A stretch of 64,000 bases of DNA from Streptomyces sp. DH5. Lineage in GTDB: Bacteria > Actinomycetota > Actinomycetes > Streptomycetales > Streptomycetaceae. Positions 45,830 through 53,533 of this stretch are shown one piece after another. The position numbers were made by a program, and so were the translations under genes. The stretch's first letter is position 1. Each line of letters begins with the position of its first letter. The stretch is taken from the NCBI RefSeq assembly GCF_020873915.1, contig NZ_JAHWGP010000013.1, forward strand, positions 106,561 to 170,560, given 5' to 3'. The notes beneath the pieces were generated by a model. That model did not search any database, had not been told where the DNA came from, and saw nothing but the letters and a program-made list of their open reading frames with translations.

Positions 45830-47544
45830 TCGCCGCCATCAAACCGGCCGGGTCCAACACCCGTGGCCTACTCGCCTACCTCTACGGCCCCGGCCGCCAC
45901 GACGAGCACACCGACCCGCACATTGTTGGCGGCTTCGCCATGCTCGGCATGCCAGACCCCGGCCGTGACCAAGACGCCACCCTCACCCAGCTCGCCCGCC
46001 ACCTCGACGAGCCTGTCCAGCTTCGGAACAGCGAGTTCGGCAAGAAGGTCACCGACCATGTCTGGCACTGCCCCGTCCGCGTAGCTCCCGAAGACCGCCA
46101 CCTCTCCGACACCGAGTGGGCCGAGATCGCCCAGCGGATCGTCGAAGCCGCCGGCATCGCCCCTGCCGGAGACGACCTCGGCTGCCGTTGGACCGCCGTA
46201 CGCCACGCCGACGACCACATCCACATCCTCGCCACCACCGTCCGCGAAGACGGCCGCCGCCCCAGGCTCCACGACAGCGGCGCCCGCGTCGGCGACGCCT
46301 GCCGCCAGATCGAGAAGGACTATGGCCTACGGCAGCTGAAGAAGGGCGACCGCACCGCCGGACGCCGGCCCACCCAAGCCGAGATGCACAAGGCCGAACG
46401 GCTCGGCTGGGAGCAGACCAGCCGCGACTGGCTCCAGGACCGCATCCGCGCTGCCATTCCCCACGTCGGCAGCGCCGAGGAACTCCTCGCCTACCTCGAA
46501 GCAGACGGCATCGCGGTCAAACCCCGCCGCGGACCGTCCGGAGACCTCCTCGGCTACGCCGTCGGCCGAACCGGCGACCTCAACAACGACGGCGAACAGA
46601 TCTTCCACCCTGGTGGAAAGATCGCCCCCGACCTCACGCTTCCCAAACTCAAGGCCCGCCTCGAAACCACCGTGCTGGAGGAGCACCCCACCGCACGCCG
46701 CGACCAACCTGCCACCCCCTGGCACCAGGCCACCGACGCCCTCGACACTCTCCACACCGACATGGCCGACGACACTCATGCCCAGGCCCGCATCACCGCG
46801 CTCGGCGAACTCATCGAAGCGACTGCCCAGAAAGCCCCCGCTCACCTCCAAACCGAACTCCGAGCCGCGTCGCGAGCTTTCGCCCGTGCCCAGCGCTCCC
46901 AGATCCGCGCCGAGAACCAGGCCGCCCACACCCTGCGCACCGCCGCCCGCGACATAGCCCACACCGCCACCGGTCCCGACGCAAGCGTCCTGGCCACCCT
47001 GCTCGCCGCCCTCGCTTGGGCTACGGTCCTCGCCGCCCACTGGCACGACGCGAAGAGCCACGCTCACCAGACCGAAGCCGCCCGCCAGGCCCTTCACCAC
47101 CTTCAGGTGGCAGCCGATCAGGCCCTCACACCCGTTCTCGACGGCCTCGCCACCCGTCAACCGAGCGAGCAGGCCCGCCGGACTTTTGTCCACGACCTCC
47201 GCGCCGCCATCCCCAACCATGCCGACCGCATCCTCACCGACCCCGCCTGGCCCGCCCTTGCCACAGTCCTCGCTGACGCCGAAGCCGGCGGTCACAAACC
47301 CCACCAGCTCCTCAAGGAAGCCGCCGCACAACGCGAACTCACCACCGCCCGCCAACCCGCCCGCGTCCTGATCACCCGCATCCAGCACACCAGCCGCAAC
47401 CCTGCACCCAACCTCCGCGCCGAAGCCGCCCGCCGACGTTCGACCCTCACAGGCCCCCAGGCTTCCAGCCACGGTGAACGCGTCGTCTTGCCCGTGAGGC
47501 CAGCCGCCGTTCCGGCGGAGGACATCCGTCGCCGTCAGCTGTAG
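45826..47544 (+). CDS. MobA/VirD2-family relaxase
   Basis: A 572-residue relaxase. The N-terminal domain has GSNTRGLLAYLYGPGR and the metal-binding three-His motif in RHADDHIHILATTVRED (about 124-140). The catalytic tyrosine of the family should lie in the first 30 residues; Y17 or Y19 (LAYLYG) is the best candidate. The C-terminal half is helical with no helicase motif. It would nick oriT in one strand and pilot DNA into a recipient using a coupling protein supplied by another element. GTG 45826 overlaps the MobC-like gene. Confidence 0.9.
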   Translation: MIAAIKPAGSNTRGLLAYLYGPGRHDEHTDPHIVGGFAMLGMPDPGRDQDATLTQLARHLDEPVQLRNSEFGKKVTDHVWHCPVRVAPEDRHLSDTEWAEIAQRIVEAAGIAPAGDDLGCRWTAVRHADDHIHILATTVREDGRRPRLHDSGARVGDACRQIEKDYGLRQLKKGDRTAGRRPTQAEMHKAERLGWEQTSRDWLQDRIRAAIPHVGSAEELLAYLEADGIAVKPRRGPSGDLLGYAVGRTGDLNNDGEQIFHPGGKIAPDLTLPKLKARLETTVLEEHPTARRDQPATPWHQATDALDTLHTDMADDTHAQARITALGELIEATAQKAPAHLQTELRAASRAFARAQRSQIRAENQAAHTLRTAARDIAHTATGPDASVLATLLAALAWATVLAAHWHDAKSHAHQTEAARQALHHLQVAADQALTPVLDGLATRQPSEQARRTFVHDLRAAIPNHADRILTDPAWPALATVLADAEAGGHKPHQLLKEAAAQRELTTARQPARVLITRIQHTSRNPAPNLRAEAARRRSTLTGPQASSHGERVVLPVRPAAVPAEDIRRRQL

Positions 47545-47686
47545 TAGTGCGAGAGTGGAGCAGGCCAGATCTATTTCTGAAACCACGGAGGGGTGGTGCC
47601 ACCGCGCAGCTCGGCCTGCACAGCCCTGCTGTTCCGTGCTTCCGCCCAGTCAGATGCAGTCGCCCGTACGGCAGGAGCGTGTTCGG

Positions 47687-47692
47687 TAATGT
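47687..47692 (+). promoter_or_regulatory. Candidate -10 element for the Septu-like operon
   Basis: TAATGT lies seven bases before the GTG at 47699, which would put the transcription start at the start codon. The absence of a ribosome binding site fits a leaderless mRNA. No clear -35 is seen. Confidence 0.4.
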
Positions 47693-47698
47693 GACGCG

Positions 47699-49207
47699 GT
47701 GTACTTCACTACGGTGCCCAACGCGCGGGAATCAGCGCGTACTCGTCCAGGTATAGCGTGGCTTGGAGACGACAACTGGGATGACTACGGGTTCAAGACG
47801 GTCTTCCGTTTGCGCTGCTACAACGGGAGCCGCGGCGTCAACGTAGGCGAAGTGAAGATCGGCTCGTTCGGTATGGAGGCTGGCCGGACTTCCCTGCCCA
47901 GGCGCTTTGAAGCCCTCGAGCCAGGGTTCTTCTCCCTGGGGGCGGATGAGAGCTACTACGCCACGCTCCGGGACGAGTTCGATGACGAAACGCGCGTGGC
48001 CATCTTCTCCGGACTGCGCGATGTCGCCTACGACGCCGAGCTCTTCGAACAAGCACGCAACGAACGGGTCATGCGGGACTCGTTGCTGCGTGGCACCGAC
48101 GCTGAGACGGTCCGTACGCAGTACCGCCGGATCGTCCAGGGCGGGCCCACGCTCTCGCGCTTCCACGTCCGCTACCGGCACGAGGCGCTGTCCGAGCGCA
48201 CCCCGGCACTCACCATCGAACTGAAGGTAGACCCTGACAAAAACCCGCCCAGTAACATCCACGCGATCATCGGAAGCAACGGTGTAGGCAAGACACGCCT
48301 GCTGCATGACATCGCCCGGACCACACTCGCCCAACACGGCAGGTTGCGTTGTAGCTCGCTGGAGGACAGGCTCGACCACCGCCAGCATCCCTTCACCAAT
48401 GTCGTGTACGTATCGTTCAGTGCTTTTGACCCTCGGGGTCCGCATCAGGTCAGCAAAGCGATCAACCGGGTCCGTCCCGGCGTCGACTACCAGTACGTTG
48501 GCCTGAAAACGGCCGATGGTGCGGGAGTGAAGAGCTACGTGGCTCTGGGCGCCGAGTTCGCTGAGTGTGTACAGAGGTGTTTGGAGGATCACCCTGCGAA
48601 GGCCCGCCGATGGAGTGGTGTCCTGGCCAAGCTCGAAGAGACCGATCCTCTCTTCGAGGACCTGGAGATTACCCGGCTCGCACGCGACCAGGACCGGCCG
48701 GACCCCGAGCAGATCTTCGACGGACTCAGCTCGGGACACAAAATTGTCCTGCTGACCCTGGCCCGGCTGGTGCAGCACACCACCGAACGCACCCTCGTCC
48801 TGATCGACGAACCGGAGGGCCATCTCCACCCCCCGTTGCTGTCTACGTTTGTGCGAACCCTTTCTGAGCTGCTGAGAGACCGCAACGGCATTGCGATCAT
48901 TGCCACGCACTCGCCCGTAGTGCTCCAGGAGACGCCCCGTGAGGCTGTTTGGGCCCTACGCAGAGCGGGCGATGATCTACGTGTCGATCACCCTGAGATC
49001 GAAACGTTCGGCGAGAACGTCGGAGTGATCACCCGGGAGATCTTCGGATTGGAGGTGCGTCGCACAGGGTTCAACCGGCTGATCCAGTCGCTCGCCGATG
49101 ACGGCATGTCGTTCGACGAGATTCTCGACGAATTCGATGACCAACTTGGTGCCGAAGGACGAGCACTGGCCCGCTCCGCGACCCGTCGCCGCGAAGGCGG
49201 GCGCTGA
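47699..49207 (+). CDS. ptuA: Septu-like AAA ATPase (PtuA type)
   Basis: A 502-residue ABC/SMC-type ATPase of the OLD/AAA_21 group. Walker A is GSNGVGKT (192-199), the signature is LSSGHKIVLLTLARL, Walker B is LVLIDEPEGHLHPPLL (about 365-380) and the switch His is in ATHSPVVLQE. The following gene overlaps it (TGATG) and encodes an HNH nuclease. An AAA ATPase paired with HNH is the layout of Septu anti-phage systems, in which the ATPase senses infection and licenses nucleic-acid cleavage. GTG 47699 has no ribosome binding site; a TAATGT seven bases upstream suggests a leaderless message. A GTG at 47714 is an alternative start. Confidence 0.82.
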   Translation: MYFTTVPNARESARTRPGIAWLGDDNWDDYGFKTVFRLRCYNGSRGVNVGEVKIGSFGMEAGRTSLPRRFEALEPGFFSLGADESYYATLRDEFDDETRVAIFSGLRDVAYDAELFEQARNERVMRDSLLRGTDAETVRTQYRRIVQGGPTLSRFHVRYRHEALSERTPALTIELKVDPDKNPPSNIHAIIGSNGVGKTRLLHDIARTTLAQHGRLRCSSLEDRLDHRQHPFTNVVYVSFSAFDPRGPHQVSKAINRVRPGVDYQYVGLKTADGAGVKSYVALGAEFAECVQRCLEDHPAKARRWSGVLAKLEETDPLFEDLEITRLARDQDRPDPEQIFDGLSSGHKIVLLTLARLVQHTTERTLVLIDEPEGHLHPPLLSTFVRTLSELLRDRNGIAIIATHSPVVLQETPREAVWALRRAGDDLRVDHPEIETFGENVGVITREIFGLEVRRTGFNRLIQSLADDGMSFDEILDEFDDQLGAEGRALARSATRRREGGR

Positions 49208-50106
49208 TGCGCCAACTTGACCCTCCTCAGATCGGAACGCAAGAAGCGTTCCGCATGTGCATAAGTGCGAAGATCGGCCTGAAGATGCGGACTCTGCTCA
49301 GCAGTTATGAGCTAAGAGTCTTGATCGCTGCCGGTGAGTATGAACAGGCGTGCCGTACTGCCACGCTTCATCACTTGCAACCTGCCGCGTTTGCTCCCCT
49401 CCCGCATAAGAAGCGCGATAGGGACGCGCTGATCGCCATGTACGAACGGCGGATGGGGCCGCATCATCCCGGCCGCCCCGTGTATGAAGAGGCTCGCAAC
49501 CGGAAGACCAAGTGCCCCATGTGCGGCGTCGGTGCTGTGCGCCAAGTCGATCACCACATGCCCAAGTCGATCTTCCCCTACCTCGCTGCCGTTCCGATCA
49601 ACCTGATACCCATCTGCTCGGACTGTAACTTCGAAAAAAGGGACCGTGCCCCAACCTGCTACGCGGAACAGACCCTCCACCCCTACTTCGATGACGTCGA
49701 CAACGACCGATGGCTGAGGGCACGGCTCATAACCCGCTCGGCTGATGGCCGGGCCTTTCAGGCGAAGCCCCTGGATAGACCGGCTAGCTGGGTGATCGAG
49801 TTCTACGTGGATCCGCCCTCAACATGGAATGTGAAGCTTGCGGAGCGCGTCAGGTACCACTTCGAGACCTTCAAGCTAGCCCCACTGTATGAGGACCAGG
49901 CCGCCGACGACCTGCCTGGCATCGAGCTGTCGATCGAGGAAGCCTTCCAGGTCGGCGGAGCGTCAGACGTCCGTGCGCACTTGGAGGGACTCGCACGCTC
50001 ACGTGCACGCCTGCACAAGAACTCCTGGATGGTGGCCCTGTATGAAGCGCTCGCTGCCCACGACTGGTTCTGCAGCGGGGGCTTTCGCCAGGTAGCGGCA
50101 GGCTGA
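49207..50106 (+). CDS. ptuB: Septu-like HNH endonuclease (PtuB type)
   Basis: A 299-residue HNH protein. The zinc-stabilised core reads CPMCG (C103, C106), VDHHMPKSIFP (catalytic His at 116/117), NLIPICSDCNFEK (N132, C137, C140), a standard beta-beta-alpha metal fold. The remaining C-terminal 150 residues are specific to these AAA-coupled nucleases and may contact the ATPase. It overlaps the ATPase gene by one base, so both are made together. It is longer than a minimal HNH protein but in the range I recall for PtuB. The island ends just past its stop. Confidence 0.82.
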   Translation: MRQLDPPQIGTQEAFRMCISAKIGLKMRTLLSSYELRVLIAAGEYEQACRTATLHHLQPAAFAPLPHKKRDRDALIAMYERRMGPHHPGRPVYEEARNRKTKCPMCGVGAVRQVDHHMPKSIFPYLAAVPINLIPICSDCNFEKRDRAPTCYAEQTLHPYFDDVDNDRWLRARLITRSADGRAFQAKPLDRPASWVIEFYVDPPSTWNVKLAERVRYHFETFKLAPLYEDQAADDLPGIELSIEEAFQVGGASDVRAHLEGLARSRARLHKNSWMVALYEALAAHDWFCSGGFRQVAAG

Positions 50107-50109
50107 AGG

Positions 50110-50295
50110 TTGTCCCGGACGGGGTGGCGCACCGCGGCGTCTTGTCGGGCTTCGCCAGCCTCGATTTTGCCAGCCGGGATACTGCCAGGAGAACTGCCCC
50201 TCGCTCACCTGCTGGCGTACCAGGAAGACGTGTCCCTGGTGAACGATCACGGTTGTTGCTACGGAAAGCTGCTTCTCCGAATTCTGCTGCGTCAT
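50110..50295 (-). pseudogene. Truncated, frameshifted Nudix hydrolase remnant
   Basis: GGAGGGG and ATG 50295 start MTQQNSEKQLSVATTVIVHQ, continuing to SWQYPG. At about 50172 one extra base breaks the frame; dropping it gives PGGKIEAGEARQDAAVR, the beginning of the Nudix box GX5EX7RE. Homology then stops near 50125, before the catalytic REUXEE, where the HNH gene begins on the other strand. It was probably the third gene behind the regulator and the D-amino-acid oxidase, cut when accessory DNA inserted. Confidence 0.8.
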
Positions 50296-50350
50296 GTCTA
50301 CCCCTCCAGGGACAACAGGACGGGCGCCATAGGTAATTCGAGGACGGATC

Positions 50351-51304
50351 TCAGATCGGGGAAAGCAACGCCCGAGTCGCCTCGGCACAACCCCACGAGA
50401 GCGTGACGCCAGCACCGCCGTGCCCGTAATTGTGCACGACCACAGCGCCGTCCTCCTGCCAGTCAGCCTCCACCCGGACCGTGGCCCGAGCGGGCCGGGC
50501 ACCAATCCGATGCTCCAGAACGCGGGCTGCGGCAAGGCGGGGTTCGACCTCGGCACAGCGTGCGAGGATGCCGGCTGCCGCCTTGTCGTCGGAGGTTAGG
50601 CCACCTTCTCCGTCGATGGCCGTGCCGCCCAGGACGACGGTGTCGCCGTGCGGGTAGAAGCACAGCAGGTCCGATGAGAGGCCGGTGTCCTCGGAGAAGA
50701 ACTCGGTCAGCCCGGGGTTGGTGACGACGACGTGTTGGCCGCGGATGGGCCGAAGATCAGGGTCGGGGAGCAGAGTCTTGGCGCCGAGGCCCGTGCAGTT
50801 GATGATCACGGTGGCTGGACCGGCGTCCGCGAGCGAGGCCAGGCGGCGCCGCTCGACTGTTCCTCCTGCGGCATCGAGTCGCCGCAGGAGGTAGTCGAGG
50901 TAGGTGGGCATGTCGATCAGCGGCACCGTGAATCGGTAGCCGGTCGAGAACCCGGCTGGCAGTTCAGCCGGCCCGCACGGCCGGAAGCCGGGCAGGGTAG
51001 TAGCCCAGTCCGGTGGCGCTTCGGCCGTGCGGGATGCCTCGATTCCGCTGGCGAGCCGGACGCCCGTGGCAGGATCCTTCGCCAGCCTTCGGAAGATCTC
51101 CAGCGATCGTTCTCCCCACTGGTCGACCTTGTCCTTCGGTTCGACCAGGTACGGACCCCACATCGCCCCGGCCGCCAGCGAGGTGACGCCCGGCACCTCC
51201 TCGGCGATGACATGCACCGAGACGCCGGCCTCGGCGAGAACGACGGCGGTGGTAAGCCCTGCCACCCCAGCCCCGACAACGACAACACGCTCCCCTGCGG
51301 CCAT
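50351..51304 (-). CDS. FAD-dependent D-amino-acid-oxidase-like oxidoreductase
   Basis: A 317-residue DAO-family flavoenzyme. The FAD-binding VVVVGAGVAGLTTAVVLAEAG starts at residue 7. SLAAGAMWGPYLVEP, STGYRFTVPLIDMPTYLDYLL, NCTGLGAKTLLPD, PIRGQHVVV and the C-terminal HNYGHGGAGVTLSWG all match D-amino-acid oxidase. It would oxidise a D-amino acid or related amine to the imino acid with release of H2O2; the true substrate may belong to the adjacent pathway. Ten bases separate it from the regulator upstream, so both are one transcript. The truncated Nudix gene lies 55 bases downstream. Confidence 0.9.
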   Translation of the reverse strand: MAAGERVVVVGAGVAGLTTAVVLAEAGVSVHVIAEEVPGVTSLAAGAMWGPYLVEPKDKVDQWGERSLEIFRRLAKDPATGVRLASGIEASRTAEAPPDWATTLPGFRPCGPAELPAGFSTGYRFTVPLIDMPTYLDYLLRRLDAAGGTVERRRLASLADAGPATVIINCTGLGAKTLLPDPDLRPIRGQHVVVTNPGLTEFFSEDTGLSSDLLCFYPHGDTVVLGGTAIDGEGGLTSDDKAAAGILARCAEVEPRLAAARVLEHRIGARPARATVRVEADWQEDGAVVVHNYGHGGAGVTLSWGCAEATRALLSPI

Positions 51305-51314
51305 GATCCTGACC

Positions 51315-52760
51315 CTAACGGCCGGGTGACGTCGACGGGGCGTGTTCAGCGAGGGCGTGCTCCAGGGTCGGCAGAAAGCTGCGCACGTGGGCGTTGCGCT
51401 GTCGGCGGCGCAGGTCTGCGGCGAGCTGGTGGAGCAGGGCCGCGCTGCGTGGCGAGCGCACGAGGTCGAGGCGGTCGGTGACGATCTGGCCAACCTCGCA
51501 GGCGGCCTCAAGGTCACCATGGGCGCTGTGGCCCAAGGCCAGCCAGGCCCCTTCGAACATGGCCCTGCGCTGACTGGGGTCACCTCGCGGGACCTCGTAC
51601 GCCCCGGACCGGAGCATCTCCGTACCCTGGGCGAGGAAGCGTCGTCCCCGCGAGCCGCCGTCCGCCTTCAGCTGGGCGCGTCCCATCTGGACAAGGCCGT
51701 AACCGGCCTGACAGTCAAGATGGTTGTCGGTGAGGAAGTACATCCAGCGGGGTTCCTCCTGGCTGCCGTCCTTGCTGGTGATCAGTTCGCGGGCGGCCCC
51801 ACGGGTGTGGGAGAAGTCGTTGTCACGGCTGGCGGTGGCGTACGCGTACGCGAGCCGGGACAGGACGGATGCCCGTACGGCCGGAGGGGCGGCATCGCTG
51901 GCGCGGCGGGCGGCCTCGCCGAGGGCAATGGCGTCCGCCGGGTGGCCCCGGCTCGCAGCTTGGAAAGAGAGGTCGCCGAGGATGTGGGCACATAGAGGCA
52001 GGTCGTTGACCTGATGCGCCGCCCGCAGCGCTGTGGCGAAGTAGCGCTGCGCCAGACCGTGATCGGCAGCGTCGAAGGCCATCCATCCGGCCAACTGACC
52101 GATCTCCGCGAGTGCGCGAATGAGACGACTCGCGACGGCGGGAGCGTGACCGCCTTCGCGGATCAGCAGGCCGACCGCACGGAACTGGGCACCTACGTAA
52201 GGAAGATGCCGTGCTCCCCCATGCTCGTCATCGAGCGCGGAGAGCATGGGCAAGTGCTGTTCGACTTGGTCCACGAGCGGATCGGCGCCTACGGACGGCG
52301 TGATCCGATGCGTGTACTGGCCGCGCCCCGCGGTGCCGTCGAGGTACTGGGCGACGATCGCGAGAAGCCCCGCGCCCGAGATCGCGAGGAACCGGCGTCG
52401 GTCGACGAGCCCTCCCATCACCCAATCCCCCACGGTCGCCTCCATGCCCTGCACGGTCCAGGGCCGTGCGAGATCCGTATCGGCCGGAACGAGCGTTGAG
52501 GAGTCGCCCATGCGGCCCTGCCAGAGTTCGGCCACCGAGACAGGTCTACCCAGTTCCTGGGAGAGCACGTAGGCGGCCATCATCGGTAACGGCGAGCGCG
52601 GCAGCGAGCCGGCGTCCCGCCAGTGGTAAGGCGCCGACTCGGCAACCGTCCCAGCTCCGAACACCCTGTTGAGCTTGCGAGCGAGCGCCTTCGGGCTCCA
52701 CCCGAGTTCGTCGAGGCACCTCGCCAGTACGGCGTTGGGTTCCCCTGCCTGCGGTGCCAC
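51315..52760 (-). CDS. HTH-TPR transcriptional regulator
   Basis: A 481-residue Streptomyces-type regulator: an XRE-like HTH at about 8-60 (LDELGWSPKALARKLNRVFG), a short linker with RRRFLAISGAGLLA, and then about 300 residues of helical TPR-like repeats. Proteins of this architecture often control secondary metabolism or development. It is cotranscribed with the oxidase and divergent from the anti-sigma-like gene, so it is the best candidate regulator of the whole locus. GTG 52760 begins APQAGEPN; no strong ribosome binding site is visible. Confidence 0.85.
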   Translation of the reverse strand: MAPQAGEPNAVLARCLDELGWSPKALARKLNRVFGAGTVAESAPYHWRDAGSLPRSPLPMMAAYVLSQELGRPVSVAELWQGRMGDSSTLVPADTDLARPWTVQGMEATVGDWVMGGLVDRRRFLAISGAGLLAIVAQYLDGTAGRGQYTHRITPSVGADPLVDQVEQHLPMLSALDDEHGGARHLPYVGAQFRAVGLLIREGGHAPAVASRLIRALAEIGQLAGWMAFDAADHGLAQRYFATALRAAHQVNDLPLCAHILGDLSFQAASRGHPADAIALGEAARRASDAAPPAVRASVLSRLAYAYATASRDNDFSHTRGAARELITSKDGSQEEPRWMYFLTDNHLDCQAGYGLVQMGRAQLKADGGSRGRRFLAQGTEMLRSGAYEVPRGDPSQRRAMFEGAWLALGHSAHGDLEAACEVGQIVTDRLDLVRSPRSAALLHQLAADLRRRQRNAHVRSFLPTLEHALAEHAPSTSPGR

Positions 52761-52849
52761 GTGCGACCACCTCTTGCCCCAGTGGTTCGTCCATCACTTC
52801 TCGCGCTCCCTCATGGTGCCGCCCGCGGGCCGCTGGTTCACCTGCTTCT

Positions 52850-52880
52850 CAACGAAGTTGACCGAGTTGACCTGTTGATC
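52850..52880. promoter_or_regulatory. Candidate operator with three GTTGAYC repeats
   Basis: GTTGACC at 52857-52863 and 52866-52872, then GTTGATC at 52874-52880, nine and eight bases apart. CAAC-GAA-GTTG at 52850-52860 forms an inverted repeat with the first. It lies between the divergent regulator and anti-sigma-like genes. Confidence 0.45.
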
Positions 52881-52941
52881 GGGTCCTGCGCGACCCCCCT
52901 CCTCCGGTGTTCTTGGATCCCGGCGGAAGGCGCCGCCCTCG

Positions 52942-53490
52942 GTGCCGACGGAGAAGAGGTGGGCCTTGAGATACCGCACGAGCACCTTCCGAAGCCGTCT
53001 CGGCAGTGTGCTGGACCACGACACCAAGCGTCCGGCCTACGGCCCGGCGTCCGGGCACACCGACGGCGCCGGTGGGACCACGCTGATCACAGATCTGCCG
53101 TACGGGCCGAAGGCAGCCGAAGTCGCCAGGGAGGCTGTGGCCGTCGCGCTCCACGGAGCCGAGGAGGTCCTCCTCGATGACGCCCGCCTCATCACGTCGG
53201 AACTCGCGACGAACGCTTTCGCCTCGGGCAGCCCGCCCCTGGTCCTGTGCGTCGACCGCACAAACCCGACCACCGGCGGTCTGGAGGTCGAGATCACCGT
53301 CACCGACGGCGGCTGCTCTCAGTCGGCACCGTCCTCTCCTCAGGCTCCGGGCGAGGAGGCCGAATCGGGACGAGGTCTGGTCATCGTCGAGGCCCTGGCC
53401 GACGCCTGGTCGCTGACGACCGGTGCCCACGGCACCCGCGCCTGGTGCCGGCTCTCCCGTGAGACCCGGTCCTCGACCGCCGGCACCTGA
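52942..53490 (+). CDS. GHKL ATPase, RsbW-like anti-sigma/regulatory protein
   Basis: A protein of up to 182 residues. The GHKL boxes are recognisable: N box DARLITSELATNAFASGSP, G1 ITVTDGGCSQ and G2 EAESGRGLVIVEALADAW. Streptomyces genomes carry dozens of such small ATPase-domain proteins, often beside HTH regulators, as here. It probably works with a regulator or sigma factor to control the downstream operon. The start is uncertain: GTG 52942 is used, but TTG near 52961 preceded by GAGGTG and a GTG near 53008 are possible. The next gene is 43 bases away. Confidence 0.8.
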   Translation: MPTEKRWALRYRTSTFRSRLGSVLDHDTKRPAYGPASGHTDGAGGTTLITDLPYGPKAAEVAREAVAVALHGAEEVLLDDARLITSELATNAFASGSPPLVLCVDRTNPTTGGLEVEITVTDGGCSQSAPSSPQAPGEEAESGRGLVIVEALADAWSLTTGAHGTRAWCRLSRETRSSTAGT

Positions 53491-53533
53491 TGCCCACGCC
53501 TGCGACATCCCTCTTCGAAGGAGGCACCATCCG

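Larger units (their letters stand above)
35540..50125. mobile_element. tRNA-Thr-associated integrative and mobilizable island (limits approximate)
   Basis: From the tRNA 3' end to a truncated Nudix gene. Contents in order are a three-gene ATPase/winged-helix operon, tyrosine integrase, XRE regulator, excisionase-like protein, DUF3631 protein, DUF2637 protein, MobC-like protein, relaxase, and a Septu-like pair. No FtsK/TraB translocase is present, so transfer would need a helper. No second copy of the tRNA 3' end is seen at the right edge, so the region may be a composite of two insertions. The right limit is set only by where Nudix homology stops. Confidence 0.55.
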
